From Treponema sp. (GTDB lineage Bacteria; Spirochaetota; Spirochaetia; Treponematales; Treponemataceae): a DNA stretch of 37,367 bases. The notes beneath the pieces were generated by a model. That model searched no databases, had not been told where the DNA came from, and saw only the letters and a program-made list of their open reading frames with translations. The stretch covers positions 1 through 37,367 of the forward strand of contig JAAVAO010000032.1 of NCBI GenBank assembly GCA_014803985.1, read 5' to 3'. This document shows, one piece after another, positions 1 through 8,426 of the stretch. A program made the translations under genes and the position numbers. How positions within the stretch are numbered: position 1 is the stretch's first letter; each line of letters opens with the position of its first letter.

Positions 1-8
1 ATTAAGTG

Positions 9-1085
9 CTATTTCAACTCGCTAAAGTATTTGATAGTTCTAACCATCTGTGAAGTGTATGAGTTTTCGTTGTCGTACCAAGAAACAACCTGCACTTCCC
101 AAAGACCGTCAGCAACTTTGTTTACCATTGTTTGAGTTGCATCGAACAATGAGCCATAGCGCATTCCGATTACATCGCTAGAAACAACTTCATCGGTATT
201 ATAGCCAAATGTTTCTGGATCAGCAGCAGCCTTCATAGCAGCATTTATATCATCTTTTGTAACATTGTCTTTTCTAACAACAGCGGTAAGAATTGTTGTT
301 GAACCTGTTGGAACTGGAACGCGCTGTGCAGAACCAATAAGTTTTCCGTTCAATTCAGGGATTACCAAACCGATTGCCTTTGCAGCACCTGTTGAGTTAG
401 GAACAATGTTTGCAGCACCTGCGCGTGCGCGGCGAAGATCGCCTTTTCGTTGTGGACCGTCAAGAATCATCTGGTCGCCTGTGTAAGCATGGATTGTCAC
501 CATAATTCCGCTCTCAATTGGAGCATAATCGTTCAATGCCTTAGCCATAGGAGCCAAACAGTTTGTTGTGCAAGAGGCTGCTGAAATAACTTGATCAGAT
601 GCCTTCAATGTCTTGTGGTTTACATTGTAAACGATTGTTGGAAGGTCATTTCCAGCCGGTGCAGAAATAACAACTTTGCGAGCGCCAGCAGTAATGTGAG
701 CCATAGATTTTTCTTTTGATGTGTAGAAGCCTGTGCATTCAAGAACAACGTCAACATTCAAATCTTTCCATGGAAGATTTGCAGCCTGCGCTTCTTTGTA
801 GATTGTGATTTTCTTTCCGTCTACAACAATAGCACCTGGCTCTTTTACTGTTTTTCCGTCATCGCCAAGAACATCATCGATGTACTCAACAGTGTGTTCA
901 TTTTTACCAATCTTTCCGCAGAAACCGCCCTGTGCTGTATCATACTTAAGAAGGTGAGCAAGCATTTTTGGGCTTGTGAGATCATTGATAGCAACAACTT
1001 CATAGCCTTCAGCATCAAACATTTGGCGGAAAGCCAATCGACCGATGCGTCCAAATCCGTTAATAGCAACTCTTACATTAGCCAT
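9..1085 (-). CDS. gap: Type I glyceraldehyde-3-phosphate dehydrogenase
   Basis: Cytoplasmic glycolytic enzyme that oxidises and phosphorylates glyceraldehyde 3-phosphate with NAD to 1,3-bisphosphoglycerate. The protein opens with the Rossmann signature [11 protein letters not shown] and carries the active-site stretch SAASCTTNC with the catalytic cysteine. The C-terminal WYDNENSY motif is present. At about 358 residues it is somewhat longer than the usual 330-340 because of a short insertion in the N-terminal half. The ATG at 1085 is chosen because AGGAG lies 10 nt upstream; an in-frame extension further upstream has no such support. It ends with TAG eight bases from the window edge. Identification is secure. 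Confidence 0.97.
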   Translation of the reverse strand: MANVRVAINGFGRIGRLAFRQMFDAEGYEVVAINDLTSPKMLAHLLKYDTAQGGFCGKIGKNEHTVEYIDDVLGDDGKTVKEPGAIVVDGKKITIYKEAQAANLPWKDLNVDVVLECTGFYTSKEKSMAHITAGARKVVISAPAGNDLPTIVYNVNHKTLKASDQVISAASCTTNCLAPMAKALNDYAPIESGIMVTIHAYTGDQMILDGPQRKGDLRRARAGAANIVPNSTGAAKAIGLVIPELNGKLIGSAQRVPVPTGSTTILTAVVRKDNVTKDDINAAMKAAADPETFGYNTDEVVSSDVIGMRYGSLFDATQTMVNKVADGLWEVQVVSWYDNENSYTSQMVRTIKYFSELK

Positions 1086-1123
1086 AATATTATAACTCCT
1101 AGAAAAAAGAATTCTTACTTCCA

Positions 1124-1152
1124 AGTATAGCACACAAAAACCAAATAGTCTA
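1124..1152 (-). promoter_or_regulatory. Candidate sigma-70 promoter of gap
   Basis: On the minus strand a TAGACT -35-like box and a TATACT -10 box are separated by 17 nt, about 40 nt upstream of the gap start codon. The -35 match is only moderate. Confidence 0.4.
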
Positions 1153-1203
1153 GAGAATTGTTCGTTCCCAATATATTTAGAACAGTCCGATAGAAACGCA
1201 CAA

Positions 1204-1249
1204 GGTCAAAATTCGAATTTTACACTTTTACATTTGGGCGGCTTGTTGC
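1204..1249 (-). repeat. Dispersed 46-bp repeat, copy 1
   Basis: The reverse complement of this stretch matches 15881-15926 at 41 of 46 positions, so the window holds two copies in opposite orientation. Both can be translated in the same frame to an ending NKPPK-x-KSV followed by four residues and TGA. In this copy the open frame extends back through KLYGKACAVSEANVS. That suggests the repeat is the tail of a reiterated short reading frame rather than a simple non-coding repeat. Confidence 0.75.
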
Positions 1250-1459
1250 TTACGTTCGCTTCGCTCACGGCGCAAGCTTTACCGTACAACTTTTTCGGAA
1301 AACGGAGAAACCTTTTTCAAAGTTGTTTCATTTTTCGTTAAATGAGCACTTTTTTCTATACAAATACTGATTTTTTTAGTACATTTATCAAACATAAAGA
1401 ATGCTATTTTTTAGATAATTTCCAAATCTGATGATTCTGGAGTTGTTTAGGAGGATACT

Positions 1460-2068
1460 TTGAAAACGAAAACTCGAAACATTTTAATTGGACTTTTAAT
1501 CACACTTGCCGTGATTTTTAGCATGTATTCGTGCGTAAGCGGAACATACAACAGTATGATTGAACTTGACGAACAAGTAAAGCAACAGTGGGCGCAAGTG
1601 GAAAATCAATATCAACGTCGCTATGACTTAATTCCAAACCTGGTGGAAACGGTACGTGGATATGCAAAGCATGAAAGCGATGTTTTAACACAAGTGACTG
1701 AAGCCCGCGCAAGTGTTGGCGAAATGATAAAAATAGACGAAAGCATACTTGAAGATGAAGAAAAAATGGCGCAATTCCAAAAGATCCAAGACTCTTTAAG
1801 CGGTGCGCTACAACGCCTTCTTTCTGTGACGGAAAATTATCCTGAACTGAAGGCAAATCAAAATTTTCTAGCCCTTCAAGATCAACTAGAAGGAACTGAA
1901 AATAGAATTTCCATCGAACGAAAACGATACAACGAAACCGCCCAGGAATATAACACAAAAATCAGAAGATTTCCGAATGCATTTATCGCAAATATGTTTG
2001 GCTTTAAAACAAAAGCATATTTTTCAGCAGCGGTAGAAGCCCAAACCGCACCAAAGGTTGAATTTTAA
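1460..2068 (+). CDS. lemA: LemA family membrane protein
   Basis: LemA-family protein of 202 residues, a widespread family with a short N-terminal membrane segment and a helical periplasmic or extracellular domain of uncertain function. Residues 8-25 form a hydrophobic helix that ends in MYSC, which could act as a lipobox. The family core follows: EQVKQQWAQVENQYQRR, then DLIPNLVETVRGYAKHE. The start is a TTG at 1460, preceded by AGGAGG with 5 nt spacing. Its TAA stop overlaps the ATG of the next gene (TAATG), so the two are translationally coupled. LemA next to TPM-domain proteins is a recurrent arrangement in bacteria. Function is not established from sequence. Confidence 0.93.
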   Translation: MKTKTRNILIGLLITLAVIFSMYSCVSGTYNSMIELDEQVKQQWAQVENQYQRRYDLIPNLVETVRGYAKHESDVLTQVTEARASVGEMIKIDESILEDEEKMAQFQKIQDSLSGALQRLLSVTENYPELKANQNFLALQDQLEGTENRISIERKRYNETAQEYNTKIRRFPNAFIANMFGFKTKAYFSAAVEAQTAPKVEF

Positions 2069-2760
2069 TGACAAAAAAACAACTTTTAAAGAAAATAAAG
2101 CTTTCAAACAGTGAATTGGATGAAATAAAAAGTGCAGTTGCAAACGCAGAAAAAAACACCACTGGTGAAATTGCACTTGCATTAACAGCAGAAAGCAACA
2201 CATATTCATTTTGGGAGCTTTTATCCTCTATATATTTTGCGGCAATTGTTTTTATTGTGCTTTTGCCATTTGCACCTCACATCAATTCATTCTACCGGAA
2301 ATTCCTTTGGCAAACTCCCGACTGGCTTATCCCTGCATTTTACGGAATAGCCTGTCTCGCCTCTATTGTAGTGGGATTTTTTATAATGAATATTCCCGCA
2401 ATCGACCGACTTATTATTCCGCGCACAATTCGCAATTCCTGCGTTACAAACCGCGCATTCCGTCATTTTGCAGAGTCTGGCGTTTATGACACAAGTGAAC
2501 ATTCTGGCATTTTGATTTTTGTTTCGTACATTGAACGACAAGTGAGAATTATAGCAGACAGAGGCATTTCTGAAAAAATTTCGCAAGACATTTGGAATAT
2601 AATTGCTGATGACCTTGCAGAAGGAATAAAATTGGGCAAAACGAAAGAGGGTTTTTTAAGCGCAATTGAAAAATGCTCGGAAATTCTTTCAGAACATTTC
2701 CCCGCATATAACAAAGACCAAAATGAACTGCCAGATGGACTTGTTATTTTGGATGAATAG
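2068..2760 (+). CDS. TPM-domain membrane protein
   Basis: A 230-residue protein with an N-terminal piece that looks like the start of a TPM (TLP18.3/Psb32/MOLO-1) domain (NAEKNTTGEIALAL). Two hydrophobic segments follow at about residues 49-72 and 88-112. The rest of the TPM fold comes after them (SGILIFVSYIERQVRIIADRGI, roughly residues 147-168). This split, membrane-inserted arrangement is seen in TPM proteins encoded beside LemA. The start overlaps the lemA stop codon. A role with lemA and the next gene in the cell envelope is inferred from context only. Confidence 0.85.
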   Translation: MTKKQLLKKIKLSNSELDEIKSAVANAEKNTTGEIALALTAESNTYSFWELLSSIYFAAIVFIVLLPFAPHINSFYRKFLWQTPDWLIPAFYGIACLASIVVGFFIMNIPAIDRLIIPRTIRNSCVTNRAFRHFAESGVYDTSEHSGILIFVSYIERQVRIIADRGISEKISQDIWNIIADDLAEGIKLGKTKEGFLSAIEKCSEILSEHFPAYNKDQNELPDGLVILDE

Positions 2761-2885
2761 CACGCATTTTATATTTTTTCGTCAGTTTTGCAGGTTTGCT
2801 ATGCATCTCTTATTTTGGTTTTCCACCAGTAAATCACTAGTAAAACGGGCGTAAAATATATCACAGTAAGGAAGCGGTATTAAAA

Positions 2886-3644
2886 ATGAAACGAAAAATT
2901 CTTGTCCTTTGCATTTCTCTTTTTTCATTCATGGCGTTTTGCCTTGAAGTTCCCCCTTTAAAAGCCCACATAAATGACTATGCAGGAATTATGAATGCAC
3001 TGGATGAGCGCAAGGCGGAACAGTATCTTTCCGATTTGGAAACAACAACAGGAATACAAATCGCGCTTTTAACAATTCCATCGCTTGAGGGAGAAAATCT
3101 TGAACTGTTTGCAAACACTGTTGCAGAAAAATGGGGTTTAGGGCAGAAAAAAGAAGACAACGGCGCACTTTTATTAGTTGCATTTTCAGATCGCAAAATC
3201 AGAATTGAAGTGGGATACGGTCTTGAAGACAAACTCACTGATGCAAAAACGGGCTTGATTATACGAAATGTAATTGTGCCGGAATTTCAAATGGGAAACT
3301 ACTCAACGGGAATCTTTCGCGCCCTGCAAAACATGGGAGGCATTGCAAGCGATGATGCGAATTTAATTTCAAAAAGCGTTGCTTCTGGAAAAGAACAAAA
3401 AGAAGAACTAACAAGCGTGTTGTTTGCCGTGCTTTTTTTCATCGGCTGGTTTATTTTATTCTCCTGTCTTGCAAGCGGTCGCCAAAACCACTGGCTTCCG
3501 TGGATCATTTTCTTTCCACACTCCACAAGAAGAAATCACTTTGGCACAACATATCATTCTCATTCAAGCAGCAGCGGATTTTCAAGCGGCTTTAAAGGCG
3601 GTGGCGGACACTTCGGAGGCGGAGGCGCGTCTGGAGGGTGGTAA
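2886..3644 (+). CDS. Secreted TPM-domain protein with Gly-rich tail (YgcG-like)
   Basis: A 252-residue exported protein. An N-terminal signal peptide (residues 1-19, ending near MAFC-LE) is followed by a canonical TPM domain (INDYAGIMNALDERKAEQYL through IEVGYGLEDKLTDAKTG). A transmembrane helix lies near residues 179-198. The tail is rich in His, Ser and Gly and ends in repeated GGGG and a C-terminal GGW, a hallmark of YgcG-like proteins. It lies 125 nt after the other TPM gene and the three probably form one envelope-associated operon with lemA. A short imperfect hairpin around 3656-3682 follows but has no strong T-run. Confidence 0.88.
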   Translation: MKRKILVLCISLFSFMAFCLEVPPLKAHINDYAGIMNALDERKAEQYLSDLETTTGIQIALLTIPSLEGENLELFANTVAEKWGLGQKKEDNGALLLVAFSDRKIRIEVGYGLEDKLTDAKTGLIIRNVIVPEFQMGNYSTGIFRALQNMGGIASDDANLISKSVASGKEQKEELTSVLFAVLFFIGWFILFSCLASGRQNHWLPWIIFFPHSTRRNHFGTTYHSHSSSSGFSSGFKGGGGHFGGGGASGGW

Positions 3645-3754
3645 ACGGGCGAATGTGGACATTCTCATACAGTGAATGTGTCCTTATCTTTAAAATACCA
3701 ATTCATCCCGTATTTCTTTGATTGATTTTTTTACGAGAGCAGCGATTTCCTCGT

Positions 3755-4012
3755 TTAATTTTTTTTCTTTTTCGATTCAAACTCTACCTTTTCTTCAGGA
3801 ATAAAAAGCTCATACGGAGAAACACCAAGCGCAGCGGAAATTTTTTCGAGCGTAAAATCACTTATCCAACTTTTTCCACATTCAATGTTCGCAATATATG
3901 TATTGGAAATATCCGCAAGCTCCGAAAGTTGTTCTTGAGTCATAGATTTTGCTTTTCTTGTTTTCTTGATATTTTCCGCCAAAACAAGCCTAATTTTTCC
4001 CATGCTTTCCAT
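3755..4012 (-). CDS. XRE-family transcriptional regulator, C-terminus cut by a homopolymer frameshift
   Basis: A small DNA-binding regulator of 85 residues from the ATG at 4012; an alternative ATG is at 4003. The helix-turn-helix of the Cro/C1 type spans about residues 12-66 (MTQEQLSELADISNTYIANIE). The reading frame ends just after an A8 tract (positions 3766-3759 on the minus strand). With one extra A the frame would continue as KLNEEIAALVKKSIKEI and on to a TAA at 3690-3692, an amphipathic tail that looks genuinely coding. The gene is divergent from the ankyrin-repeat gene and the two promoters share a -35 region. No clear ribosome binding site precedes either start. Confidence 0.8.
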   Translation of the reverse strand: MESMGKIRLVLAENIKKTRKAKSMTQEQLSELADISNTYIANIECGKSWISDFTLEKISAALGVSPYELFIPEEKVEFESKKKKN

Positions 4013-4031
4013 AATGAAATAGTATGAGATT

Positions 4032-4061
4032 ATCATAGTTTTTATAATACATTATTGTCAT
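4032..4061 (-). promoter_or_regulatory. Promoter of the XRE regulator
   Basis: On the minus strand ATGACA and TATGAT are separated by 18 nt. The predicted start of transcription falls about 10-15 nt before the ATG at 4012. The -35 box overlaps that of the divergent promoter at 4055-4060. Confidence 0.5.
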
Positions 4062-4083
4062 AGTTTAATTATGATGATATAAT
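4055..4083 (+). promoter_or_regulatory. Promoter of the ankyrin-repeat gene
   Basis: TTGTCA (4055-4060) and a consensus TATAAT (4078-4083) are separated by exactly 17 nt, about 30 nt upstream of the start codon. Confidence 0.7.
4058..4074. promoter_or_regulatory. Candidate operator between divergent promoters
   Basis: The sequence TCATAGTTTAATTATGA is an inverted repeat with 5-bp arms. It covers the -35 boxes of both divergent promoters and part of the plus-strand spacer. A second TCATAGTTT begins at 4033, in the -10 region of the minus-strand promoter. The neighbouring XRE protein is the obvious candidate ligand. Confidence 0.45.
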
Positions 4084-4114
4084 AATAAAAGCCATATTAA
4101 GGAGAACTAGAAAA

Positions 4115-5155
4115 ATGTCAATGAAAGAGATAGGTATGTTGAAACGGGTGGCGATTGTTGTCGTAATGTGTTTTGCTGTTGGCATAGGATTTGTCGGTTA
4201 TTCTGCCGACAAACAGTCAGCGGAGCAATCTGCCTCACTTTTTGAAGCTGCAGTAAAGAATAATGCGCTAGACGCACAACGCTTTATCAATGAAGGCATA
4301 GATGTAAATGCAAAGGGCGATTATGGAAAGACTGCACTTATGTATGCTGCAGAATGTAACTCTGTTGATGTAGCAAAACTGCTCATCAAGGCAAAGGCTG
4401 ATGTAAACGCAAAAGACAATGATGGAAAGACCGCACTTGTGTATACTGCAGAATATAACTCTGCTGATGTAGCAGAGTTGCTCATCAAGGCAAAGGTTGG
4501 TGTAAATGCAAAGGGCGATTATGGAGAGACCGCACTTATGTATGCTGCAGCATGTAACTCTGTTGATGTAGCAAAACTGCTCATCAAAGCAAAGGCTGAT
4601 GTAAACGCAAAAGACAATGATGGAAAGACCGCACTTATGTATACTGCAGAATATAACTCTGCTGATGTAGCAGAGTTGTTCATCAAGGCAAAGGCTGATA
4701 TAAACGCAAAAGACAATGATGGAAAGACCGCACTTATGTATACTCCATACCATGATCCTGCTGCCGATGTAGCAGAGTTGCTCATCAAGGCAAAGGCTGA
4801 TATAAACGCAAAAGACAATGATGGATATACTGCATTGAAATACGCAATGGACGGTGGCTATCCTGATATTGCGCAGTTGATTAAAGAAGCAAATACAAAG
4901 GGGGCTAAACAAAAAAACAAGAAAGCAGAATTGTCTTTAGATGATATGATAGATAAATTTATGAAAAATGGTGCATATGTAAAAGAATATGATAGAAACA
5001 CAGTATCGTATGTACAAAAATCAACTCTTAATGGCATTGAGATTACAAAAACTAGAGTTAAATTTTATACAGGACCTCACTCTTTGGAGTTTAATTCATC
5101 CAAAGACCGCATATCGCTTGATAAAAACAACAATCTCATAATAATCAAGCAATAG
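4115..5155 (+). CDS. Exported ankyrin-repeat protein
   Basis: A 346-residue protein with an N-terminal signal peptide (residues 9-31, likely cleaved after YSA), so it should act outside the cytoplasm. Residues 40-265 form six to seven ankyrin repeats of 33 residues with the usual DNDGKTALMYAA and DVAKLLIKAKADVNAK consensus. One repeat carries an extra residue (PYHDPAADV). The last 80 residues are a lysine-rich linker and a short region I do not recognise. Ankyrin repeats mediate protein binding; the partner is unknown. AAGGAG lies 10 nt before the chosen ATG. The repeats are nearly identical in DNA, implying recent expansion. Confidence 0.9.
   Translation: MSMKEIGMLKRVAIVVVMCFAVGIGFVGYSADKQSAEQSASLFEAAVKNNALDAQRFINEGIDVNAKGDYGKTALMYAAECNSVDVAKLLIKAKADVNAKDNDGKTALVYTAEYNSADVAELLIKAKVGVNAKGDYGETALMYAAACNSVDVAKLLIKAKADVNAKDNDGKTALMYTAEYNSADVAELFIKAKADINAKDNDGKTALMYTPYHDPAADVAELLIKAKADINAKDNDGYTALKYAMDGGYPDIAQLIKEANTKGAKQKNKKAELSLDDMIDKFMKNGAYVKEYDRNTVSYVQKSTLNGIEITKTRVKFYTGPHSLEFNSSKDRISLDKNNNLIIIKQ
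4301..4696 (+). repeat. Two tandem 198-bp higher-order repeats inside the ankyrin gene
   Basis: Two 198-bp blocks (4301-4498 and 4499-4696) each contain an A-type ankyrin repeat (GDYGKTALMYAA, AKLL) followed by a B-type repeat (DNDGKTAL, AELL). A and B differ from each other more than A from A' or B from B'. A further B-type unit follows from 4697. The duplication unit was therefore a pair of ankyrin repeats. Confidence 0.85.
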
Positions 5156-5164
5156 TAAACCTCA

Positions 5165-5312
5165 CAATGACGAATGGCAATGAATCATCTTTCACGCTAT
5201 CATTGCAACTTCTCCTGCCTGCAATAATATCCCATTCGTCATTGCAAGCGTTGCCTGAAAAGTGCGCTATCAAAGCAATCTTGTTGTAGATTGACATAGA
5301 ATTGCGATGACG
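5165..5312. repeat. Nested palindromic intergenic element
   Basis: CAATGACGAATGG at 5165-5177 is the exact reverse complement of 5232-5244. The right arm also begins a second imperfect inverted repeat: CGTCATTGCAA (from 5237) against TTGCGATGACG (ending 5312), with an inner GCAATCT/AGATTGA pair. This layout resembles the dispersed CGTCATTGC-type palindromes found between genes in many bacteria. It sits between the convergent ankyrin and purF genes and could fold as a long RNA hairpin in either direction. Confidence 0.5.
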
Positions 5313-5366
5313 GAAAGCGGTAAATTTCCCTAGTGTACAAGCGAGATTGTGATAACATATTTAAAC

Positions 5367-6773
5367 TTACACCTGTGCGATTGGGTATTCGCCGCAAAAA
5401 CAGCCTTTGCAGTAGCCATCGTTTTTTGGGTTGCAAGAGCGCAATACCTCGCACATACCTTCCAAAGAAATAAACGAAAGTGTGTCCGCGCCAATCTCCT
5501 TGCGGATTTCTTCAACTTCGTGGGCAGATGAAATTAATTCCGCCTTTGTTGGCGTGTCAATTCCAAGATAGCAAGGGAATTTTACTGGTGGAGAAGACAC
5601 TCTAAAATGCACTTCTTTTGCCCCTGCCCTCCGTAAAATTTGCACAAGACGACGACTCGTAGTTCCTCGCACAATCGAATCGTCAATCACAACAACTTTT
5701 TTTCCGCAAAGGTCGCTTTTAATCGCATTGAGTTTTACAAAAACCATATTTTCCCGTTCTTTTTGAGTGGGAGCGATAAAAGTGCGCCCTATATATTTAT
5801 TCTTCACAATTCCCATCACATAAGGAATTCCAGATGCCTCTGAATATCCCAAAGCCGCCCCTATTCCGCTGTCAGGAACGCCCATTACCACATCTGCTTC
5901 AACGGGATTTTCCTTTGCAAGCATTTCTCCCATTTTCAATCGCGCCTCTTGCACAGGAATTCCATCGATTATGGAATCTGGACGCGCAAAATAGACATAC
6001 TCAAAAATGCATGTTTGCTTTGAAGCCTTTTCCGTCAAGGATATTGAATGCAATCCGTCCTCTGAAATTATTACAACTTCGCCGGGATGTATATCTCTCA
6101 CGAAAACGCCATTCATTGCGTCAATTGCACAAGACTCGCTTGCAACAACCCAGCCACCATCCACCTGCCCCAAACACAACGGACGGATTCCATGAGGATC
6201 TCGCACAGCAATCAAACAATTTTCAGTCATTACGCACAGAGCAAACGACCCCTTTATCAATTTAAGCGCACTCAACAACGCATTTTCAAGTCCTTTTTTA
6301 TAGTCTCGTGCAATCAATTTTAAGATAATTTCTGTGTCGCTTGTGGAGGTAAATGTGCATCCTGTTTCCTCAAGCATTTCTTGAAGTGGCTCATAGTTTA
6401 CCAGTTGACCGTTATGGGCAAGTGCGATAGACCCCAACTTGAATTTGTTCACCATCGGCTGTGCATTTTCAATCGTTCTTCCACCAGCAGTTGCATAGCG
6501 AACATGCCCAACGGCGATATGCCCCTTCAAAGCCGCCAATCCTGCCGCTTGAAAAACATCGGAAACGAGCCCAACGCCTTTTTGAATCTTAATGCTTTTG
6601 CCATCGCTTACGGCAATACCCGAACTTTCCTGTCCGCGATGCTGCTGCGAGTACATACCAAAATATGAAAGGTTTGCCGCATTTTCAGCATTTTTATCGT
6701 TTAAGTACACACCGATTACGCCACATTCATCGTGAAATGCATCGCTCTTATCGTCATATAATTCGCACGTCAT
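5367..6773 (-). CDS. purF: Amidophosphoribosyltransferase, iron-sulfur type
   Basis: First committed step of purine synthesis: PRPP plus glutamine gives phosphoribosylamine. The 468-residue protein starts with a 16-residue propeptide, and Cys17 (in DECGVIGVY) becomes the N-terminal nucleophile of the glutaminase domain. The phosphoribosyltransferase domain carries VVVIDDSIVRGTTSR, the PRPP-binding motif. Cysteines in ACIFEYVY-like, FPCYLG and C-terminal CKGCFCG contexts match the Fe4S4 ligands of the Bacillus-type enzyme. The ATG at 6773 is preferred because GAGGGG lies just upstream; longer in-frame starts would disrupt the propeptide. Confidence 0.96.
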   Translation of the reverse strand: MTCELYDDKSDAFHDECGVIGVYLNDKNAENAANLSYFGMYSQQHRGQESSGIAVSDGKSIKIQKGVGLVSDVFQAAGLAALKGHIAVGHVRYATAGGRTIENAQPMVNKFKLGSIALAHNGQLVNYEPLQEMLEETGCTFTSTSDTEIILKLIARDYKKGLENALLSALKLIKGSFALCVMTENCLIAVRDPHGIRPLCLGQVDGGWVVASESCAIDAMNGVFVRDIHPGEVVIISEDGLHSISLTEKASKQTCIFEYVYFARPDSIIDGIPVQEARLKMGEMLAKENPVEADVVMGVPDSGIGAALGYSEASGIPYVMGIVKNKYIGRTFIAPTQKERENMVFVKLNAIKSDLCGKKVVVIDDSIVRGTTSRRLVQILRRAGAKEVHFRVSSPPVKFPCYLGIDTPTKAELISSAHEVEEIRKEIGADTLSFISLEGMCEVLRSCNPKNDGYCKGCFCGEYPIAQV

Positions 6774-6938
6774 AACATCCCCCTCAAAAAACAAACTACC
6801 ACTCACTAAATTATATTGATTTCAGAGCACTTGGAACAGTGGTTTTAGAATAATTTTCACTTCGCCACAAAATCAAATCCACTAGCCAGTTTTGCGTAAA
6901 GCCGAGCAGTGCGAGGTAGCAAAACGGGAGGCGAAAGT

Positions 6939-8426
6939 TTAAGAAGTAAAAGGTGGAAAAGAAATGCATCTTTCGCCCGCACACGCTACAATTTCATCTA
7001 TCAAGTCATCAAGATTTTTATGAGTAACAAGCGGGTTTAAAAGCGTAATTTTGAGGCAAACTCGACCGTCGGATACAGTCTGCCCTACGGAAATGCCTTT
7101 TTTGTGCAGTAGATGTTTTCTCACGGATTTATTTAAAATGTCGTTTTTCTCCTCGTCTGAAAATCGCACGCACCGAAAGACTACAGAAGAAATCTCAGGT
7201 TCCACTACAACAGAAAAATTTTCGTTCGATTTTATCTTGTTGTAAAAATAAAGTGCATTATCCATAACGGTTGTGATAATTTCAGACCAACCGTCTTTTC
7301 CGCGCATCAAAAAACTCACCCACACTTTCAGTGCGTCAAAACGCCTTGTCGTCTGCAATGATTTATCCACCAAATTTGTATACCCTTCTTCCTCGTCTTC
7401 CTTTCGATTAAGATAATCCGCTCGAATCGTTAGCGTGTCAAAATTTCGACCGTCTTTTATTAGAACGGCACTACAACTTATAGCCTGCAAAAACATCTTG
7501 TGAAAATCAACGGTAATGGAATCACAAAGGGAAAGAGATGCCACCTTCGACTTATACTTTTCGCTCATCACAACGCCCGAACCATACGCCGCATCCGCAT
7601 GAAGCCACATTCCATACTTTTTACAAATCTCATTAATTTTTTCAATTGAATCTATGCTTCCAAAATCCGTTGTTCCCACAGTCGCCACCGTCAAAAACGG
7701 AATGTTCCCTCTTGCAATATCCGCTTTAACCAGATGTTCAAGCGCATTCACATCTATCCGCTTGTTCTTGTCACACGGAACTTTCACAACCGCACGAGTT
7801 CCAAGCCCCATGATATATGCCGACTTTTCAACGCTAAAATGACTAATTTCACTTGTATAAATGCGCAAGGCGGAAAAGGCAGAAGGTAGCCCATCCCGGT
7901 TTATATTGTGATTTAACTTTTCACGACAAAACCAATCTCTTGCCAAAAGGATAGCCGTTTGATTTGACTGACTTCCACCCGACGTAAAAACACCGTCCGC
8001 CTCACTTCCCAATCCATAAAGCGCGCACAAATGATGTATCACTTCCGTTTCAATTTCAGTTGCAACGGGTGCTTGATCCCACGAATCCATAGACTGATTA
8101 AACGAAGAAATCACCGCTTCAGATGCAACGCTTTCAAGCAAGGCTGGCGAATGCAAATGAGGCATATAATGCGGTGAAGAAACCCGCAGCATATTTGGAA
8201 GAATCTTTTCACGCAAAAGGGCGAGCGTATTCTCCCACCCCAACCCCTTTTCGGGTAAAATGGAATCACGATGAATAATTTCCTTTAACTGATCAGGAGT
8301 TGCGCCATCATAAGACGAAGCATTTGAAAACGCATCGCAAATCTGCTCATATATCTCTTGCATCATCTTTTTATATTCAAATTGACAAGGTGTTTCGGAG
8401 TTCAAAAAAAGTATATTTTCATTCAT
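6939..8426 (-). CDS. ddc: L-2,4-diaminobutyrate decarboxylase (PLP-dependent group II decarboxylase)
   Basis: A 495-residue PLP enzyme predicted to convert L-2,4-diaminobutyrate to 1,3-diaminopropane. The block NQSMDSWDQAP is characteristic of the Acinetobacter/Haemophilus diaminobutyrate decarboxylases as I recall them. The HADAAYGSG motif and PLP lysine Lys310 (in TVDFHKMF) are intact. The matching aminotransferase lies at 28197-29546, so the pathway is split within this window. No ribosome binding site precedes the ATG at 8426, and a TACACT -10-like box ends only 6 nt upstream, so the mRNA may be leaderless. A broader aromatic or glutamate decarboxylase role cannot be excluded by eye. Confidence 0.85.
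   Translation of the reverse strand: MNENILFLNSETPCQFEYKKMMQEIYEQICDAFSNASSYDGATPDQLKEIIHRDSILPEKGLGWENTLALLREKILPNMLRVSSPHYMPHLHSPALLESVASEAVISSFNQSMDSWDQAPVATEIETEVIHHLCALYGLGSEADGVFTSGGSQSNQTAILLARDWFCREKLNHNINRDGLPSAFSALRIYTSEISHFSVEKSAYIMGLGTRAVVKVPCDKNKRIDVNALEHLVKADIARGNIPFLTVATVGTTDFGSIDSIEKINEICKKYGMWLHADAAYGSGVVMSEKYKSKVASLSLCDSITVDFHKMFLQAISCSAVLIKDGRNFDTLTIRADYLNRKEDEEEGYTNLVDKSLQTTRRFDALKVWVSFLMRGKDGWSEIITTVMDNALYFYNKIKSNENFSVVVEPEISSVVFRCVRFSDEEKNDILNKSVRKHLLHKKGISVGQTVSDGRVCLKITLLNPLVTHKNLDDLIDEIVACAGERCISFPPFTS

Larger units (their letters stand above)
1086..1459. other. Intergenic region between gap and lemA
   Basis: This 374-bp stretch separates the divergent gap and lemA genes. 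It holds the gap promoter near 1124-1152 and one copy of a dispersed repeat at 1204-1249. Read on the minus strand, the repeat and its upstream flank (about 1205-1335) form a short open frame that ends in TGA. The right half, 1330-1450, is AT-rich and must contain the lemA promoter, but I see no convincing -35/-10 pair. No other gene is visible. Confidence 0.6.

Noticed and set aside
4301..4798. CRISPR-like regular repeats
   Set aside because: The 99-bp period is continuous coding sequence for 33-residue ankyrin repeats with no variable spacers.
6885..6920. GTTTTGC/GCAAAAC hairpin as a terminator for the diaminobutyrate decarboxylase gene
   Set aside because: It lies between purF and the decarboxylase gene, but the stem is only 7 bp with a 20+ nt loop and no T-run follows on the minus strand.
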